Shown in pieces: positions 1-8,235 of a stretch of 64,000 nt of DNA; position 1 is the stretch's first letter, and the number at the start of each line of letters is the position of its first letter. The notes below the pieces were generated by a model. It saw only the letters and a list, made by a program, of their open reading frames with translations. It was not told where the DNA came from and made no database searches. The stretch covers positions 62,001 through 126,000 of the forward strand of contig NZ_WODA01000023.1 of the NCBI RefSeq assembly GCF_009729855.1. Reading direction: 5' to 3'. Source of the DNA: Agromyces luteolus. Its GTDB lineage: Bacteria; Actinomycetota; Actinomycetes; Actinomycetales; Microbacteriaceae. The translations under genes were made by a program, and so were the position numbers.

Positions 1-829
1 AGACCGCGACGGTGGCGCCGTAGTCCGACGTGGAGGTCTGGTCGTTGTAGAGGCGCAGGGCGACCGGGAGCGGGTACTGCTCGGGACTGTTGACGTAGAG
101 CAGCGGGCCGAGGAAGTCGTTCCAGGTCCAGATGAAGGTGAAGATCGCGGACGTGATCAGGGCGGGCTTGATCAGCGGCAGGATGATCGAGAAGAACGTG
201 CGCCAGTGGCCGGCCCCGTCGATGCGGGCCGCTTCGTCCATGTCGCGCGGGATGTTGCGGATGAACTGCACGATCAGGAACACGAAGAACGCCTCGGTGG
301 CGAGGAACTTCGGCAGGATCAGGGGCCAGTACGTGTCCACGAGTTCGAGCTTCTGGAACATGATGTACTGCGGGATGATCACGACGTGGAACGGCAGCAG
401 CAGGGTGCCGATCATCGCGGCGAAGAGGATCCCGACGCCCTTGAACTGCACCCGGGCGAACGCGTACGCGGCCAGGGCCGAGGAGAACAGGGTGCCGATC
501 ACGGCCATCACGGCGATGAAGGTCGAGTTCGCGAAGAACCGCCACAGCGGCACCCCGGCGATGCCCTCGAGCACCTTGAAGTAGTTGTCGATCGTGGGGT
601 TGTCGGGGATGAGGCCGGGGTTCTGGCCGAACTCGCTGGACGGCTTGAACGTGGCGATGAAGAGCCACACGAGCGGGTAGAGCACGATCGCGGTCAGGAT
701 CGCGAGGACCACGAACCAGATGATCGTGTTGATGGTCTTGCGCTTGATGCGGCGCCGCTCGACGGGCTTCTGGTCGAGTTCGATCTCGAGGAACTCGGGA
801 CGGGCGATCTCGCTGGTCGAGGTGCTCAT
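1..829 (-). CDS. Carbohydrate ABC transporter permease, MalG/AraQ type (partial)
   Basis: This is an inner-membrane permease of a binding-protein-dependent sugar importer. The gene runs off the left edge, so only about 276 N-terminal residues are visible. They show a charged cytoplasmic N-terminus, a first membrane helix at about residues 35-60, further helices, and the EAA loop (EAARIDGAG, about residues 199-207) that docks on the ATPase. It starts inside the stop of the upstream permease (ATGA overlap), so the two are co-translated. With the MalF-type permease and the binding lipoprotein it forms one operon. No ATPase gene is present here, which is usual for actinobacterial CUT1 importers that share an MsiK-like ATPase. 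The substrate is not evident from sequence; neighbouring genes suggest a plant-derived oligosaccharide. Confidence 0.93.
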   Translation of the reverse strand, partial: MSTSTSEIARPEFLEIELDQKPVERRRIKRKTINTIIWFVVLAILTAIVLYPLVWLFIATFKPSSEFGQNPGLIPDNPTIDNYFKVLEGIAGVPLWRFFANSTFIAVMAVIGTLFSSALAAYAFARVQFKGVGILFAAMIGTLLLPFHVVIIPQYIMFQKLELVDTYWPLILPKFLATEAFFVFLIVQFIRNIPRDMDEAARIDGAGHWRTFFSIILPLIKPALITSAIFTFIWTWNDFLGPLLYVNSPEQYPLPVALRLYNDQTSTSDYGATVAV

Positions 830-1821
830 CGGTTGTCTCCCGCGTAGTGGACCCACGACTTCTGGGTCTTGAAGAGGATGGCGGCGATGATCGCGACCAC
901 GATCACGAGGACCCACGCCATCGCGGCGGCGTAGCCCATCTGCAGGTCGGCGAAGCCGCGCTTGTACAGGTAGACGGTGTAGAAGTTCGTCATGCCCGCC
1001 GGGCCGCCCGAGCCGTTGGAGATGATGTAGGCCGACGCGAACACCTGGAACGCGTTGATCAGCTCGAGCAGCAGGTTGAAGAAGATCACCGACGAGAGCA
1101 TCGGGAAGGTCACCGACCGGAACTTCCGGATCGGGCCGGCCCCGTCGACCTCGGCCGCCTCGTACAGTTCGCGCGGCACCTGCTTCAGGCCCGCGAGGAA
1201 GATCACCATCGGGGCGCCGAACTGCCACACCGCCAGCAGGATCATCATCGGCAGCACCAGTGCGACGTTGCCGACCCACCCGCCGATGTCGAGGCCGAAG
1301 AACGAGAGCGTGTTGTCGACCGGGCCGTCGGTGGAGAACATCGCCCGCCACACGATCGCGACTGACACCGACGCGCCGATCAGCGACGGGGCGTAGAACG
1401 ACGAGCGGAAGAACGTCGAGCCGCGGTCGCGGTAGTTCAGCAGCATCGCGACCGCGAGCGCGGCGGCGAGCTTGATCGGGGTGCCGATCAGCACGTACAC
1501 GAGCGTGATCTGCACCGACTGGATGTACTGCGGGTCCTCCGTGAACATGCGCACGAAGTTGTCCAGCCCGATCCACTTGGGCTCGGTGAACAGGTTGTAC
1601 TTCGTGAACGCGAGGTACAGCGAGTAGACCATCGGGCCGAGGGTCAGGCCCAGGAACCCGATCATCCACGGGAGGAGGAAAGTGTAGCCCGTCGCCGTCT
1701 CGCGACGGTTGCGGACCTTCAGTCCGTGCCGCGTGGGGGTGTCGGGGCCGCGACGGCCGAGGAGGCGCGGACGGCCTTCCTTGTCGGCCGTGACGATCGC
1801 TCTCGTCAGGGTGGTGCTCAT
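826..1821 (-). CDS. Carbohydrate ABC transporter permease, MalF/UgpA type
   Basis: This is the second membrane subunit of the sugar importer (331 residues). It has a positively charged N-terminal tail of about 45 residues, roughly six hydrophobic segments, and an EAA loop near the C-terminal third (LYEAAEVDGAG) typical of CUT1 permeases. The ATG at 1821 is preceded by a GGGAGAGAG Shine-Dalgarno sequence. The stop overlaps the start of the next permease by four bases (ATGA). A strong hairpin separates it from the binding-protein gene upstream, a common way to give more binding protein than permease. Family assignment is secure; substrate is unknown. Confidence 0.94.
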   Translation of the reverse strand: MSTTLTRAIVTADKEGRPRLLGRRGPDTPTRHGLKVRNRRETATGYTFLLPWMIGFLGLTLGPMVYSLYLAFTKYNLFTEPKWIGLDNFVRMFTEDPQYIQSVQITLVYVLIGTPIKLAAALAVAMLLNYRDRGSTFFRSSFYAPSLIGASVSVAIVWRAMFSTDGPVDNTLSFFGLDIGGWVGNVALVLPMMILLAVWQFGAPMVIFLAGLKQVPRELYEAAEVDGAGPIRKFRSVTFPMLSSVIFFNLLLELINAFQVFASAYIISNGSGGPAGMTNFYTVYLYKRGFADLQMGYAAAMAWVLVIVVAIIAAILFKTQKSWVHYAGDNR

Positions 1822-1854
1822 GGTCTCTCTCCCGGGTTCCGTGCCGAGGGTACC

Positions 1855-1885
1855 CCGGGTCCGGGCCGCCTGGGCCCGGACCCGG
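1855..1885 (-). terminator. Intra-operon hairpin between binding-protein and permease genes
   Basis: There is a 13-bp perfect GC-rich inverted repeat (arms 1855-1867 and 1873-1885, 5-base loop) directly after the stop of the binding-protein gene and before the permease start. No U-tract follows. It probably acts as a partial terminator or 3'-end stabiliser that favours expression of the binding protein; that role is inferred from position. Confidence 0.6.
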
Positions 1886-1892
1886 AGGATCC

Positions 1893-3194
1893 CTACTGGT
1901 TCAGGACGACGTCCATCTCCGCGAAGAACTGGCTCACGGCCTCGTCCACGGTGAGGGTGCCGAAGCCGAGCTCCGTGCCCAGCAGGCGGAACTTCTCCTC
2001 GAGCTGGCCGTAGCCGACGATCGGCACGGGCGGGGCGTCGCCGAGGCGGTCGCTGATCGACTCCTCGTAGGCGCGGATCTGCTCGCCCAGCGGGTCGAGC
2101 TCGGCGCCCTCGAGCATGGTCTCCGACGCGGGCAGGCCGCGGTTGGTGCCGAAGATCTCGCCGGCCTCGGGGCTGTTCACGAGGAAGTTCACGAGGGTGG
2201 CGGCCGCCTCGGGGTGGTCGGTCGACGCGGCGATCGAGTGCAGCATCGAGGGCTTGAGGTAGAGGTCCTTCGCGCCCTCCTCGGTGACGGGCGGGGCGAC
2301 GAGGCCGAGCTCGGTGTAGCCCTCACCGAGGTTGCCGAGGTAGCCGGCGCCGAAGTTGTCCCAGGTCAGCTCGCTCGCGGTCTTCGCCGCGTCGAAGCCC
2401 GAGACCGGGTAGATCTCCTCGAGCTCCTGCTGGCTGATGACGGTGCCGTCCTCGCGGATCGAGTCGCCCTGCTCCCAGAAGGCGGCGAGGTCCTCCTCGG
2501 TGAAGTTCGGCTCGCCCTCGTCGGTGAAGAGGTCCTCACCGGCGGCGCGCTGCTGGATCTCGAAGTTCTGGATGCGGCCGGTCCAGTCGGTGCCGCCGTA
2601 GACCGCTCCGCCGGAGGCCTCGGTGACCTCGGCCATCCAGTCGTTGTAGTCCGCCCAGCTGCCGCCGGCGAAGTCCTCGACGCCGGCCTGCTCGAGCAGG
2701 ACCGGGTTCGTGAACATGCCCCACGCGTTGGTCGAGGTCGGGATGCCGGTGGTCTCGCCGTTCACGACACCGATCGAGAGGATGTTCTCGCTGAGCGGCT
2801 CGGTGTCGATGATGTTGCCGAGGTAGGGCTCGAGGTCGAGGAGGAGCCCGTTCTCGGAGTACTGGCGGAGGTAGGAGTAGTCGAACTGCATGACGTCGGG
2901 GAGGCCGCCGCCGGCCGCCTCGGTCTGCCGCTTCTCCCAGAACTCGGGGAAGCCGAGGAAGGAGGAGTTCACCGTGATGTTCGGGTACTCCTCGTTGAAC
3001 GCCGCGATCGCCTGGTCGTACAGGTCGGCGCGGACGTCGTTGCCCCAGAAGGCGAGGTTGAGGGTCACTTCCTCGTCGGGGTCGTAGGTCGCGGCCGGCT
3101 CGGAGCCGCCGGAGCAGCCCGTCAGCACGAGCGCCGCGCTCGCCGTGACCGCCGCGGCGGCGAGGGCCGCGCGTCGGGTGCGAATGTTGAACAT
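1893..3194 (-). CDS. Extracellular solute-binding lipoprotein (family 1, sugar)
   Basis: This is the substrate-capturing lipoprotein of the ABC importer, anchored outside the membrane. From the start chosen here it has 433 residues. It begins with an arginine-rich n-region, a hydrophobic alanine stretch and the lipobox LTGC, followed by a Gly/Ser spacer. The remainder has the two-lobe layout of SBP family 1 proteins that bind oligosaccharides. The ATG at 3194 follows a good GGGAGGACAACG ribosome site; an in-frame ATG at 3233 would put extra polar residues before the signal peptide and is disfavoured. It is the first gene of the operon, with a promoter and LacI-type operator just upstream (3244-3290). 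Confidence 0.93.
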   Translation of the reverse strand: MFNIRTRRAALAAAAVTASAALVLTGCSGGSEPAATYDPDEEVTLNLAFWGNDVRADLYDQAIAAFNEEYPNITVNSSFLGFPEFWEKRQTEAAGGGLPDVMQFDYSYLRQYSENGLLLDLEPYLGNIIDTEPLSENILSIGVVNGETTGIPTSTNAWGMFTNPVLLEQAGVEDFAGGSWADYNDWMAEVTEASGGAVYGGTDWTGRIQNFEIQQRAAGEDLFTDEGEPNFTEEDLAAFWEQGDSIREDGTVISQQELEEIYPVSGFDAAKTASELTWDNFGAGYLGNLGEGYTELGLVAPPVTEEGAKDLYLKPSMLHSIAASTDHPEAAATLVNFLVNSPEAGEIFGTNRGLPASETMLEGAELDPLGEQIRAYEESISDRLGDAPPVPIVGYGQLEEKFRLLGTELGFGTLTVDEAVSQFFAEMDVVLNQ

Positions 3195-3243
3195 CGTTGT
3201 CCTCCCGGAAACGTCTCTGTCTGCCTGGTGCATTCACGCTGGG

Positions 3244-3290
3244 TGGGAAAGCGCTTCCCCAAATGTAGCCCCATCGACGCGAATGGTCAA
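3244..3290 (-). promoter_or_regulatory. Promoter with LacI-family operator for the ABC importer operon
   Basis: On the minus strand a -35 TTGACC (3285-3290) and -10 TACATT (3262-3267) are 17 bases apart. They are followed at the expected start of transcription by the near-perfect palindrome GGGAAAGCGCTTCCC (3245-3259). This is the classic position and sequence type for repression by a LacI/GalR protein. The same core recurs at 7182, 21485, 23276 and 30305. Confidence 0.8.
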
Positions 3291-3309
3291 TGCGGGGAGG
3301 AAAATCGTT

Positions 3310-4278
3310 TCAATCCGTGATCGAACCGAGATCGACCGGGGCGTCGCGATCGCAGGTCAGCACGCCGTCGACGACCTCGAGCGGAGCGGCGAAGATCGCG
3401 CTGCGGCGCGCGGATGCGGCATCCGTCGACCCCAGTTCCGAGCCGTCCCAGTGCGGGTGCGTGAAGTAGAACAGGATGCCGCGGCCGCGGCCGGCCACGA
3501 CGTCGCCGTGCCGTCCGAAGGTCGCGTCCCCGCGCCGCCGACCGGGCGCACCGAGGATCACGTCGTCGGGCCCGCCCTGGCGTTCCCAGGTCACGGCATC
3601 GGCCGACCGGTGCACGCCCATGCCGCGCCACTCGTCGACGAGCATCCACCACCAGCCGCCGAGCTCGAACACGTTCGGACCCTCGTGCGGACGCCCGCCG
3701 ATCGCTCGGCCCTCGACCCGCCAGGAGCGCGGCGCGAGGTCGTCGCTCGCCGCGACCCACGTGGTCGAGTCATCCGCCTCGTCCTTGACCCACATGCGCC
3801 AGAGCCCGTCGGGGCAGCGCGAGACGCACGCGTCGATCACGCGGTCGGAGCTCAACGGGACCTCGCCGACCAGCCGCCACGACGCGAGGTCGTCGCTGAC
3901 GTACTCGACGATGCGGCGCGCGTGCCCCTCCCAGCGGTCGGGGATGCCGTCGATCACGGTGAGGTACATGCGGTAGCGCTCGCCGTCGAAGATCACCTCG
4001 GGGGCCCAGTGCGTCTCCGTCCACTTGCCGGCGTCGTCGCCGAGACGCAGGTCGTCGACGGTGCCGTCGAAGCGCCAGCGCACCCCGTCGACCGAGCGCG
4101 CGACGCCGATGCGGCTGCCGTGCACCCACGCGACGCCCGGTTCGTCGACCGACGCCCGCCGTTGCGTGTAGTACATCCACCACTCCCCCGTCAGGTGATG
4201 ACGGATCACGGTCGGGTCGGTCGCGCCGTCGTGCACCGGGTCGTGGAACAGGGCGTCGTCGTATCGCCGCGAACTCAT
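3310..4278 (-). CDS. Five-bladed beta-propeller glycosidase-like protein (GH43/GH32 fold)
   Basis: This is a 322-residue cytoplasmic protein without a signal peptide. Repeated aromatic-rich strands (WWMYYTQRR, ERYRMYLTVID, LWRMWVKDEADD, WWWMLVDEW, ILFYFTHPHW) with an early HDP motif and later acidic residues match the five-bladed propeller fold shared by GH43, GH32, GH62 and GH130-type enzymes. I cannot fix the catalytic triad or the substrate by eye, so the call is at fold level: it probably hydrolyses or phosphorolyses a glycoside. The ATG at 4278 overlaps the stop of the oxidoreductase gene (ATGA). It is the last gene of the operon 7113-3310. Confidence 0.75.
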   Translation of the reverse strand: MSSRRYDDALFHDPVHDGATDPTVIRHHLTGEWWMYYTQRRASVDEPGVAWVHGSRIGVARSVDGVRWRFDGTVDDLRLGDDAGKWTETHWAPEVIFDGERYRMYLTVIDGIPDRWEGHARRIVEYVSDDLASWRLVGEVPLSSDRVIDACVSRCPDGLWRMWVKDEADDSTTWVAASDDLAPRSWRVEGRAIGGRPHEGPNVFELGGWWWMLVDEWRGMGVHRSADAVTWERQGGPDDVILGAPGRRRGDATFGRHGDVVAGRGRGILFYFTHPHWDGSELGSTDAASARRSAIFAAPLEVVDGVLTCDRDAPVDLGSITD

Positions 4279-5390
4279 CGCCGCAGGTCGACGATCGGGC
4301 TCTCGAGGCTGCGCATCCGGTCGGCGTCGTCGCGCAGCGACGCGCGCTCGACCGTGCGTCCGCTCGTCGCCGAGGAGTAGATCGCCGTGACGATCTCGAA
4401 CGAACGCGCCGGGTCGGTCGCCGTCGAGGGAAGCGGCGCACCCGTGGCGAGCGCGCGGTAGATGTCGCGCACGAGCGGGTCGTGGCCGCTCGGCTCCTCG
4501 TCGGCGGGCAGCGCCGACCACGCGTCGACGACGGCCGGGTCGACGCCCGGCGCCGGCGTGATGCGCCAGTGCTCGTGACCGTGGCCGTAGAGGTGGTCGA
4601 CGGTGATGGTCGCGAGCTCGGTGTCGATGCGGATCGAGCTCGTCTCGCGGGGCGACAGCGCACTCGTGATCACCGACGCCACGACCCCGTTCTCGAACGC
4701 GACGGTCGCGGTCGAGACGTCCTCCATCTCGGTCTCGCGCGCGAGCCTCCAGAGCTGCCCGTTCACGCTCGCCCAGTCGCCGAGCAACCACGCGAGCAGG
4801 TCGATCTGGTGGATGCCGAGCCCCAGCGTCGGCCCGCCGCCCTCGGTCGCCCACTTGCCGCGCCACGGCACCGCGAAGTACTCGGGGGCGCGGTACCAGA
4901 GCGTCTGGCAGGTCGCCACGAGCGGCCGGCCGAGCGCGCCCGACTCGAGCAGTCCCTTGACGTGCGCCGCGGCCGTGCCGGTGCGCTGCTGGAACACGAC
5001 GGCCAGTCGCCGGTCGTTGCGGGACGCGGCATCCGTCATCGCGTCGAGCTCGTCGAGTGCGAGCGCCGCGGGCTTCTCGCACACGACGTGCACGCCCGCG
5101 TCGAGCGCGGCGATCGCCTGCTCGGCGTGAACGCCGGGCGGCGTGCAGATGTGCAGCACGTCGATCGCGCCCGTCGCGAGGAGTGTCTCGAGCGAGTCGG
5201 CGACCGCGGGCCCGCCCCAGCGGTCGGCGAAGGCCTGCGCGTGGTCCAGGTGACGGTCGAGCACGGCGACGAGCTCGCCGTCGGGCGTGGCGCGAAGGGC
5301 CTGCGCGTGCGCGTCGGCGATCGCGCCGGTGCCGATGATCGCGGCGCGCAGCGGGGTGGTCGGGGTGGCCTGGCCGGTCTGGTCGGTCAT
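4275..5390 (-). CDS. Gfo/Idh/MocA family oxidoreductase
   Basis: This is an NAD(P)-dependent sugar or sugar-derivative dehydrogenase of 371 residues. The N-terminal Rossmann motif (GTGAIADAHAQ) and the family EKP motif (VVCEKPAAL), whose lysine is catalytic in related enzymes, are both visible. The C-terminal half has the substrate-binding alpha/beta layout of the family. The ATG at 5390 has a GGAGGAGCCCG ribosome site; the longer reading frame adds an arginine-rich extension without support. ATGA overlaps link it to the cupin gene upstream and the propeller gene downstream. The substrate is unknown. Confidence 0.92.
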   Translation of the reverse strand: MTDQTGQATPTTPLRAAIIGTGAIADAHAQALRATPDGELVAVLDRHLDHAQAFADRWGGPAVADSLETLLATGAIDVLHICTPPGVHAEQAIAALDAGVHVVCEKPAALALDELDAMTDAASRNDRRLAVVFQQRTGTAAAHVKGLLESGALGRPLVATCQTLWYRAPEYFAVPWRGKWATEGGGPTLGLGIHQIDLLAWLLGDWASVNGQLWRLARETEMEDVSTATVAFENGVVASVITSALSPRETSSIRIDTELATITVDHLYGHGHEHWRITPAPGVDPAVVDAWSALPADEEPSGHDPLVRDIYRALATGAPLPSTATDPARSFEIVTAIYSSATSGRTVERASLRDDADRMRSLESPIVDLRR

Positions 5391-6145
5391 CGGGCTCCTC
5401 CGAGGGGGTCGATGTCGGGGTCGATGGTCGTGTCGTAGCGCTGCAGTCGCCCGCACATGCCGAAGGCGGGGGCGACGGATGCCTCAGCCACGCGCGCCTC
5501 GCCGAGGCCCGGGTCGCCGCCGCTCGCGAGCGCGTCGAGGCGGTGGCCGGTCTCGCGGGCGACGGCGAGTGCGCCGGCCTCCCAGCGTGCGCGCCAGTCG
5601 GCGACGCGCGGGCGCGCCAACTCGGCCGCGCGGGCATGCAGGCGGGCGAGACGGTCGGCGTCGACCGTGCCGTCGCCGACGTCGCGGAAGAGCGCGAGGT
5701 ACCCCTCGACCGCGAGGTCGCGGCGCGCGTGCGCGGCGGCGAGTCGATCGGCGTCGGATGCCGCGGCGCCCGGCAGCCGTGCGGCATCCGCGTATCGCCC
5801 GGCGTCGGCGAGCACGTCGTCGGGGAACGTCATCACGGCGTCGCCCGCCTCCGGGAGGCCGGCGTTCTGCATGATGACGCGCACCTCGAGGCCACCGTCG
5901 TTGATCGCGCGGTGGATGACGCCGGGCGCGAACCAGACGAGGTCGCCCGGGGCGAGCGCGCGCTCCTCGAACGCGCCGGCGCCGTCGATCGTGTGCAGGC
6001 GTCCGAGGCCGGCGACCACGAGGTACGCCTCGGCGGAGACGAGGTGCAGGTGCGGCGTTCCGCCCGCGAGCCCGTCGGGTGCGACGCCGTCGTAGACCTC
6101 GAGCGAGCTGACCGAGGTCGCGCCCGGGAAGCCTGGGATGGTCAC
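5387..6145 (-). CDS. Cupin-domain protein with helical C-terminal extension
   Basis: This is a 252-residue protein. The first 110 residues form a cupin barrel: PHLHLVSAEAYLVVAGLG supplies the first metal-binding motif (two His and a Glu), and APGDLVWFAPGVIHRAIND the second (one His). The C-terminal 130 residues are alanine- and arginine-rich and predicted helical, with no family I recognise. The start is a GTG at 6145 overlapping the stop of the DUF6807 gene (GTGA), so there is translational coupling. Sugar-operon cupins can be isomerases, epimerases or metal-dependent lyases; the reaction here is unknown. Confidence 0.75.
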   Translation of the reverse strand: MTIPGFPGATSVSSLEVYDGVAPDGLAGGTPHLHLVSAEAYLVVAGLGRLHTIDGAGAFEERALAPGDLVWFAPGVIHRAINDGGLEVRVIMQNAGLPEAGDAVMTFPDDVLADAGRYADAARLPGAAASDADRLAAAHARRDLAVEGYLALFRDVGDGTVDADRLARLHARAAELARPRVADWRARWEAGALAVARETGHRLDALASGGDPGLGEARVAEASVAPAFGMCGRLQRYDTTIDPDIDPLGGAR

Positions 6146-7113
6146 GGCGCGCCCCGGGTTTCGGCGGCAGCGGGCCCGAGCAGGGCGGGCAACCGCTCGG
6201 TCGCGAGCGCGGCGAGCTCGGCGGCGCGCGCCGGGTCCGACGCGCCATCCGCGATCACGACGCCGTATCGCAGCGCCATCGTCGCGCCCGGCTCGATCAC
6301 GTGCTCCTCGCTGAAGAACGGCGCGGGGCACAGGCACGCGAACTCCTCGCTGCGCGCGAACCACTGCGGCGGGTGCTGGAGGTTGCCGGGGTCGTCGACC
6401 ATGACGATCGTCGACGCCGTGCCCGTCTCGTCGTGGCGGCCGGTGAAGCCCATCCACGGCGCGCGAATTCCGCGGAGCTCGTCGCCGCCCGCGACGCCGG
6501 GCGCGAGCACCTGCCCGCCCGTGAACGAGCGCGGTCCGCGCCAGAACAGGCCGCCGTAGCCCGCGTTCTCGCGGCCGCGGGTCGTGGGCGAGCCGATCGG
6601 GATGGCGCGGCCGGTGATGTTGGTGAGCGCGGTCGCGAAGCCGAGCAGCCACGCGTCGTCCGCGATGACGGATGCCGCGAGCGTGCGCTCCTCGCGGAAG
6701 ATCGTCTCGCCCGCCTGGGTGACCCAGTCGAGGCGCTCGCGGATGCGGGCGCGGCCGCCGTTCGAGCTGCCGCCGGCCGCGGCATCCGTCTCGCCGTTCT
6801 CGAACGCGACGTGCCGCTGCTCGCCGTTGTTCGGCAGCTGCACGTAGCCCTCGCCGCGCACGAACGTCGGCCCGCCCCAGAAGTTCTCGTCGCCGACGAC
6901 GGGCAGCGACCAGGCGATGCCCTTGTGCCAGACGTGGTCGTGCGGGCGGTACAGCGAGACGGTCTCGCCGCCGAGCGTGCGGATCGGGCTGAGGTACGGG
7001 CGCGGCGACTCGAACGTGGGGTGGTCGGGGCGGAAGACGTACTCGGCGAGCACGTCGCCGTCGGCGTGGATCATCAGGCGGTCGTCGTCGCGGGCGATGC
7101 GGAGGTCGGGCAT
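6142..7113 (-). CDS. DUF6807 (PmoA-like) protein
   Basis: This is a soluble protein of 323 residues resembling the family named PmoA or DUF6807, which has nothing to do with membrane methane monooxygenase. Typical signs are the HDHVWHKG region (PHDHVWHKGIAW), the aromatic-rich NFWGGPTFVRGEGYVQ segment, and the later GENAGYGGLFWRG and WMGFTGRHD motifs, consistent with a beta-sandwich related to sugar-binding folds. It is the first gene of a four-gene operon with a LacI-type operator 70 bp upstream. Members are repeatedly found beside Gfo/Idh oxidoreductases and glycosidases. The biochemical role is not established. Confidence 0.8.
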   Translation of the reverse strand: MPDLRIARDDDRLMIHADGDVLAEYVFRPDHPTFESPRPYLSPIRTLGGETVSLYRPHDHVWHKGIAWSLPVVGDENFWGGPTFVRGEGYVQLPNNGEQRHVAFENGETDAAAGGSSNGGRARIRERLDWVTQAGETIFREERTLAASVIADDAWLLGFATALTNITGRAIPIGSPTTRGRENAGYGGLFWRGPRSFTGGQVLAPGVAGGDELRGIRAPWMGFTGRHDETGTASTIVMVDDPGNLQHPPQWFARSEEFACLCPAPFFSEEHVIEPGATMALRYGVVIADGASDPARAAELAALATERLPALLGPAAAETRGAP

Positions 7114-7180
7114 CGGGCTCCTTCGGGGTCGTCGTCGATCCGGGATGCGGCGCTGGGCTCTCGCACTGCCTTCCTCGATT

Positions 7181-7198
7181 CGGGAAAGCGCTATCCCG
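7181..7198 (-). promoter_or_regulatory. LacI-family operator upstream of the DUF6807 operon
   Basis: The near-palindrome CGGGAAAGCGCTATCCCG has the same core as the sites at 3245, 21485, 23276 and 30305. It lies 68 bases before the first gene of the operon and is expected to repress it in the absence of an inducing sugar. Confidence 0.75.
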
Positions 7199-7209
7199 AG
7201 CCTACACCG

Positions 7210-7575
7210 TCAACCGGGATCGCGCACGAACGCCCGGAGCTCGTCCGGCGCCGGGAACCCGATGGCGAAGAACACCTGCGGCGCGCCGACCGCCTGGGCG
7301 CTGCCGTCGTCCTGCTTCAGGCGGATGCCGCGGGGCGACGCCTCGGTGATCCGCACCCGGATCCACTCCCCCGTCTCCAGCCGCAGCTCATGCGGATCAC
7401 CGAGGTAGCCGATGCCGAGCGCGTCGAGCGCCTCCTCGGCCGCGAGCCAGTCGAGCGCTCCGGTTCGCGGACGGCCCAGCAGGTCGATCGCGACGAAGCC
7501 GTCGCCCGCCGGCTCCATCCAGCCGATGAGCTCGCCGTCGATGCCGCGACGGTGCTCGATCCAGTCGGGGTCCAT
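7210..7575 (-). CDS. Hypothetical protein, 121 residues
   Basis: This is a small soluble protein with no recognisable family. It is rich in acidic residues and tryptophan (DPDWIEHRRG, GELIGWMEPAGDGF), has no signal peptide or membrane segment, and reads as alternating short strands. The ATG at 7575 has a GACACT hexamer six bases upstream and no ribosome site, which suggests a leaderless transcript. It diverges from the HTH regulator at 7660. The coding case rests on codon use and clean ends. Function is unknown. Confidence 0.7.
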   Translation of the reverse strand: MDPDWIEHRRGIDGELIGWMEPAGDGFVAIDLLGRPRTGALDWLAAEEALDALGIGYLGDPHELRLETGEWIRVRITEASPRGIRLKQDDGSAQAVGAPQVFFAIGFPAPDELRAFVRDPG

Positions 7576-7623
7576 CGGGCCAGTGTCGCACGGTCGGAAC
7601 TTCTCCGCGTGAGTCGTGGAGGT

Positions 7624-7653
7624 CTTGACAATTTTCTTTGTCAAGCGTAGTTT
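7624..7653 (+). promoter_or_regulatory. Promoter and operator of the HTH/SRPBCC operon (leaderless)
   Basis: -35 TTGACA (7625-7630) and -10 TAGTTT (7648-7653) are separated by 17 bases. Transcription should therefore start at or beside the ATG at 7660, giving a leaderless mRNA. The -35 box lies in a perfect 7-bp inverted repeat, CTTGACA-N8-TGTCAAG (7624-7645), a size and position typical of ArsR-type autoregulation by the first gene product. Confidence 0.75.
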
Positions 7654-7659
7654 GGCCTC

Positions 7660-8235
7660 ATGAACGAGCTGCGGGTCCTTGCAGACGGCGACGCCGTCGA
7701 GGTCGCGCTCGACCCGATCCGGGCGTCGATCCTCGACGCGCTGGCCGAGCCGGGGTCGGCGACCACGGTCGCCGCGAAGATCGGGTCGACGCGGCAGAAG
7801 GTGAACTACCACCTGAAGTCGCTCGAGGCGCACGGGCTCGTCGAACCGGTCGAGACGCGCGCGTGGGGCGGCATCAGCGAACGCTTCGTGCGTCGCTCCG
7901 CTCGGCATCTCGTCGTCTCGCCGAACGTGCTGCAGCCCACCGCGGTCGATCCCGATGCGATCGCCGATCGCCTCTCCGCCGCGTACCTGATCGCGGTGAA
8001 CGCCCGAGCCGTGTCGGAGGTCGGGGCCATCGCGAGCGGCTCGGCGCCCGAGGCGCGGGTGCCCACGCTCACCGTCGACACGGTGATCGGGTTCGCATCG
8101 CCCGACGACCGAGCGGCGTTCGCCGGCGAACTGCAGTCGGCGATCGCCGCGCTCGCGGCGAAGTACCACCACGACGACGGCCGACCGCATCGCCTGACCG
8201 TCTCGTCCTATCCACGACCGAAGGAGTCGTCATGA
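7660..8235 (+). CDS. ArsR-like winged-helix transcriptional regulator
   Basis: This is a DNA-binding protein of 191 residues. Residues about 15-75 form a winged helix (DPIRASILDALAEPGSATT, then KVNYHLKSLEAHGLVEPVE) close to the ArsR/HTH_20 group that senses small molecules or acts with a partner enzyme. The C-terminal half, about residues 95-185, is a separate alpha/beta region with no metal-binding cysteines. The gene overlaps the SRPBCC gene by ATGA. A regulator coupled to an AHSA1/SRPBCC protein is a recurrent actinobacterial pair. A palindrome at its own promoter suggests autoregulation. Confidence 0.9.
   Translation: MNELRVLADGDAVEVALDPIRASILDALAEPGSATTVAAKIGSTRQKVNYHLKSLEAHGLVEPVETRAWGGISERFVRRSARHLVVSPNVLQPTAVDPDAIADRLSAAYLIAVNARAVSEVGAIASGSAPEARVPTLTVDTVIGFASPDDRAAFAGELQSAIAALAAKYHHDDGRPHRLTVSSYPRPKESS

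Noticed and set aside
3145-4380. A 411-codon plus-strand frame opposite the propeller glycosidase gene
   Set aside because: It is an antisense shadow with alternating Ala/Arg/Val composition. The minus-strand gene has coupled starts and recognisable strands.
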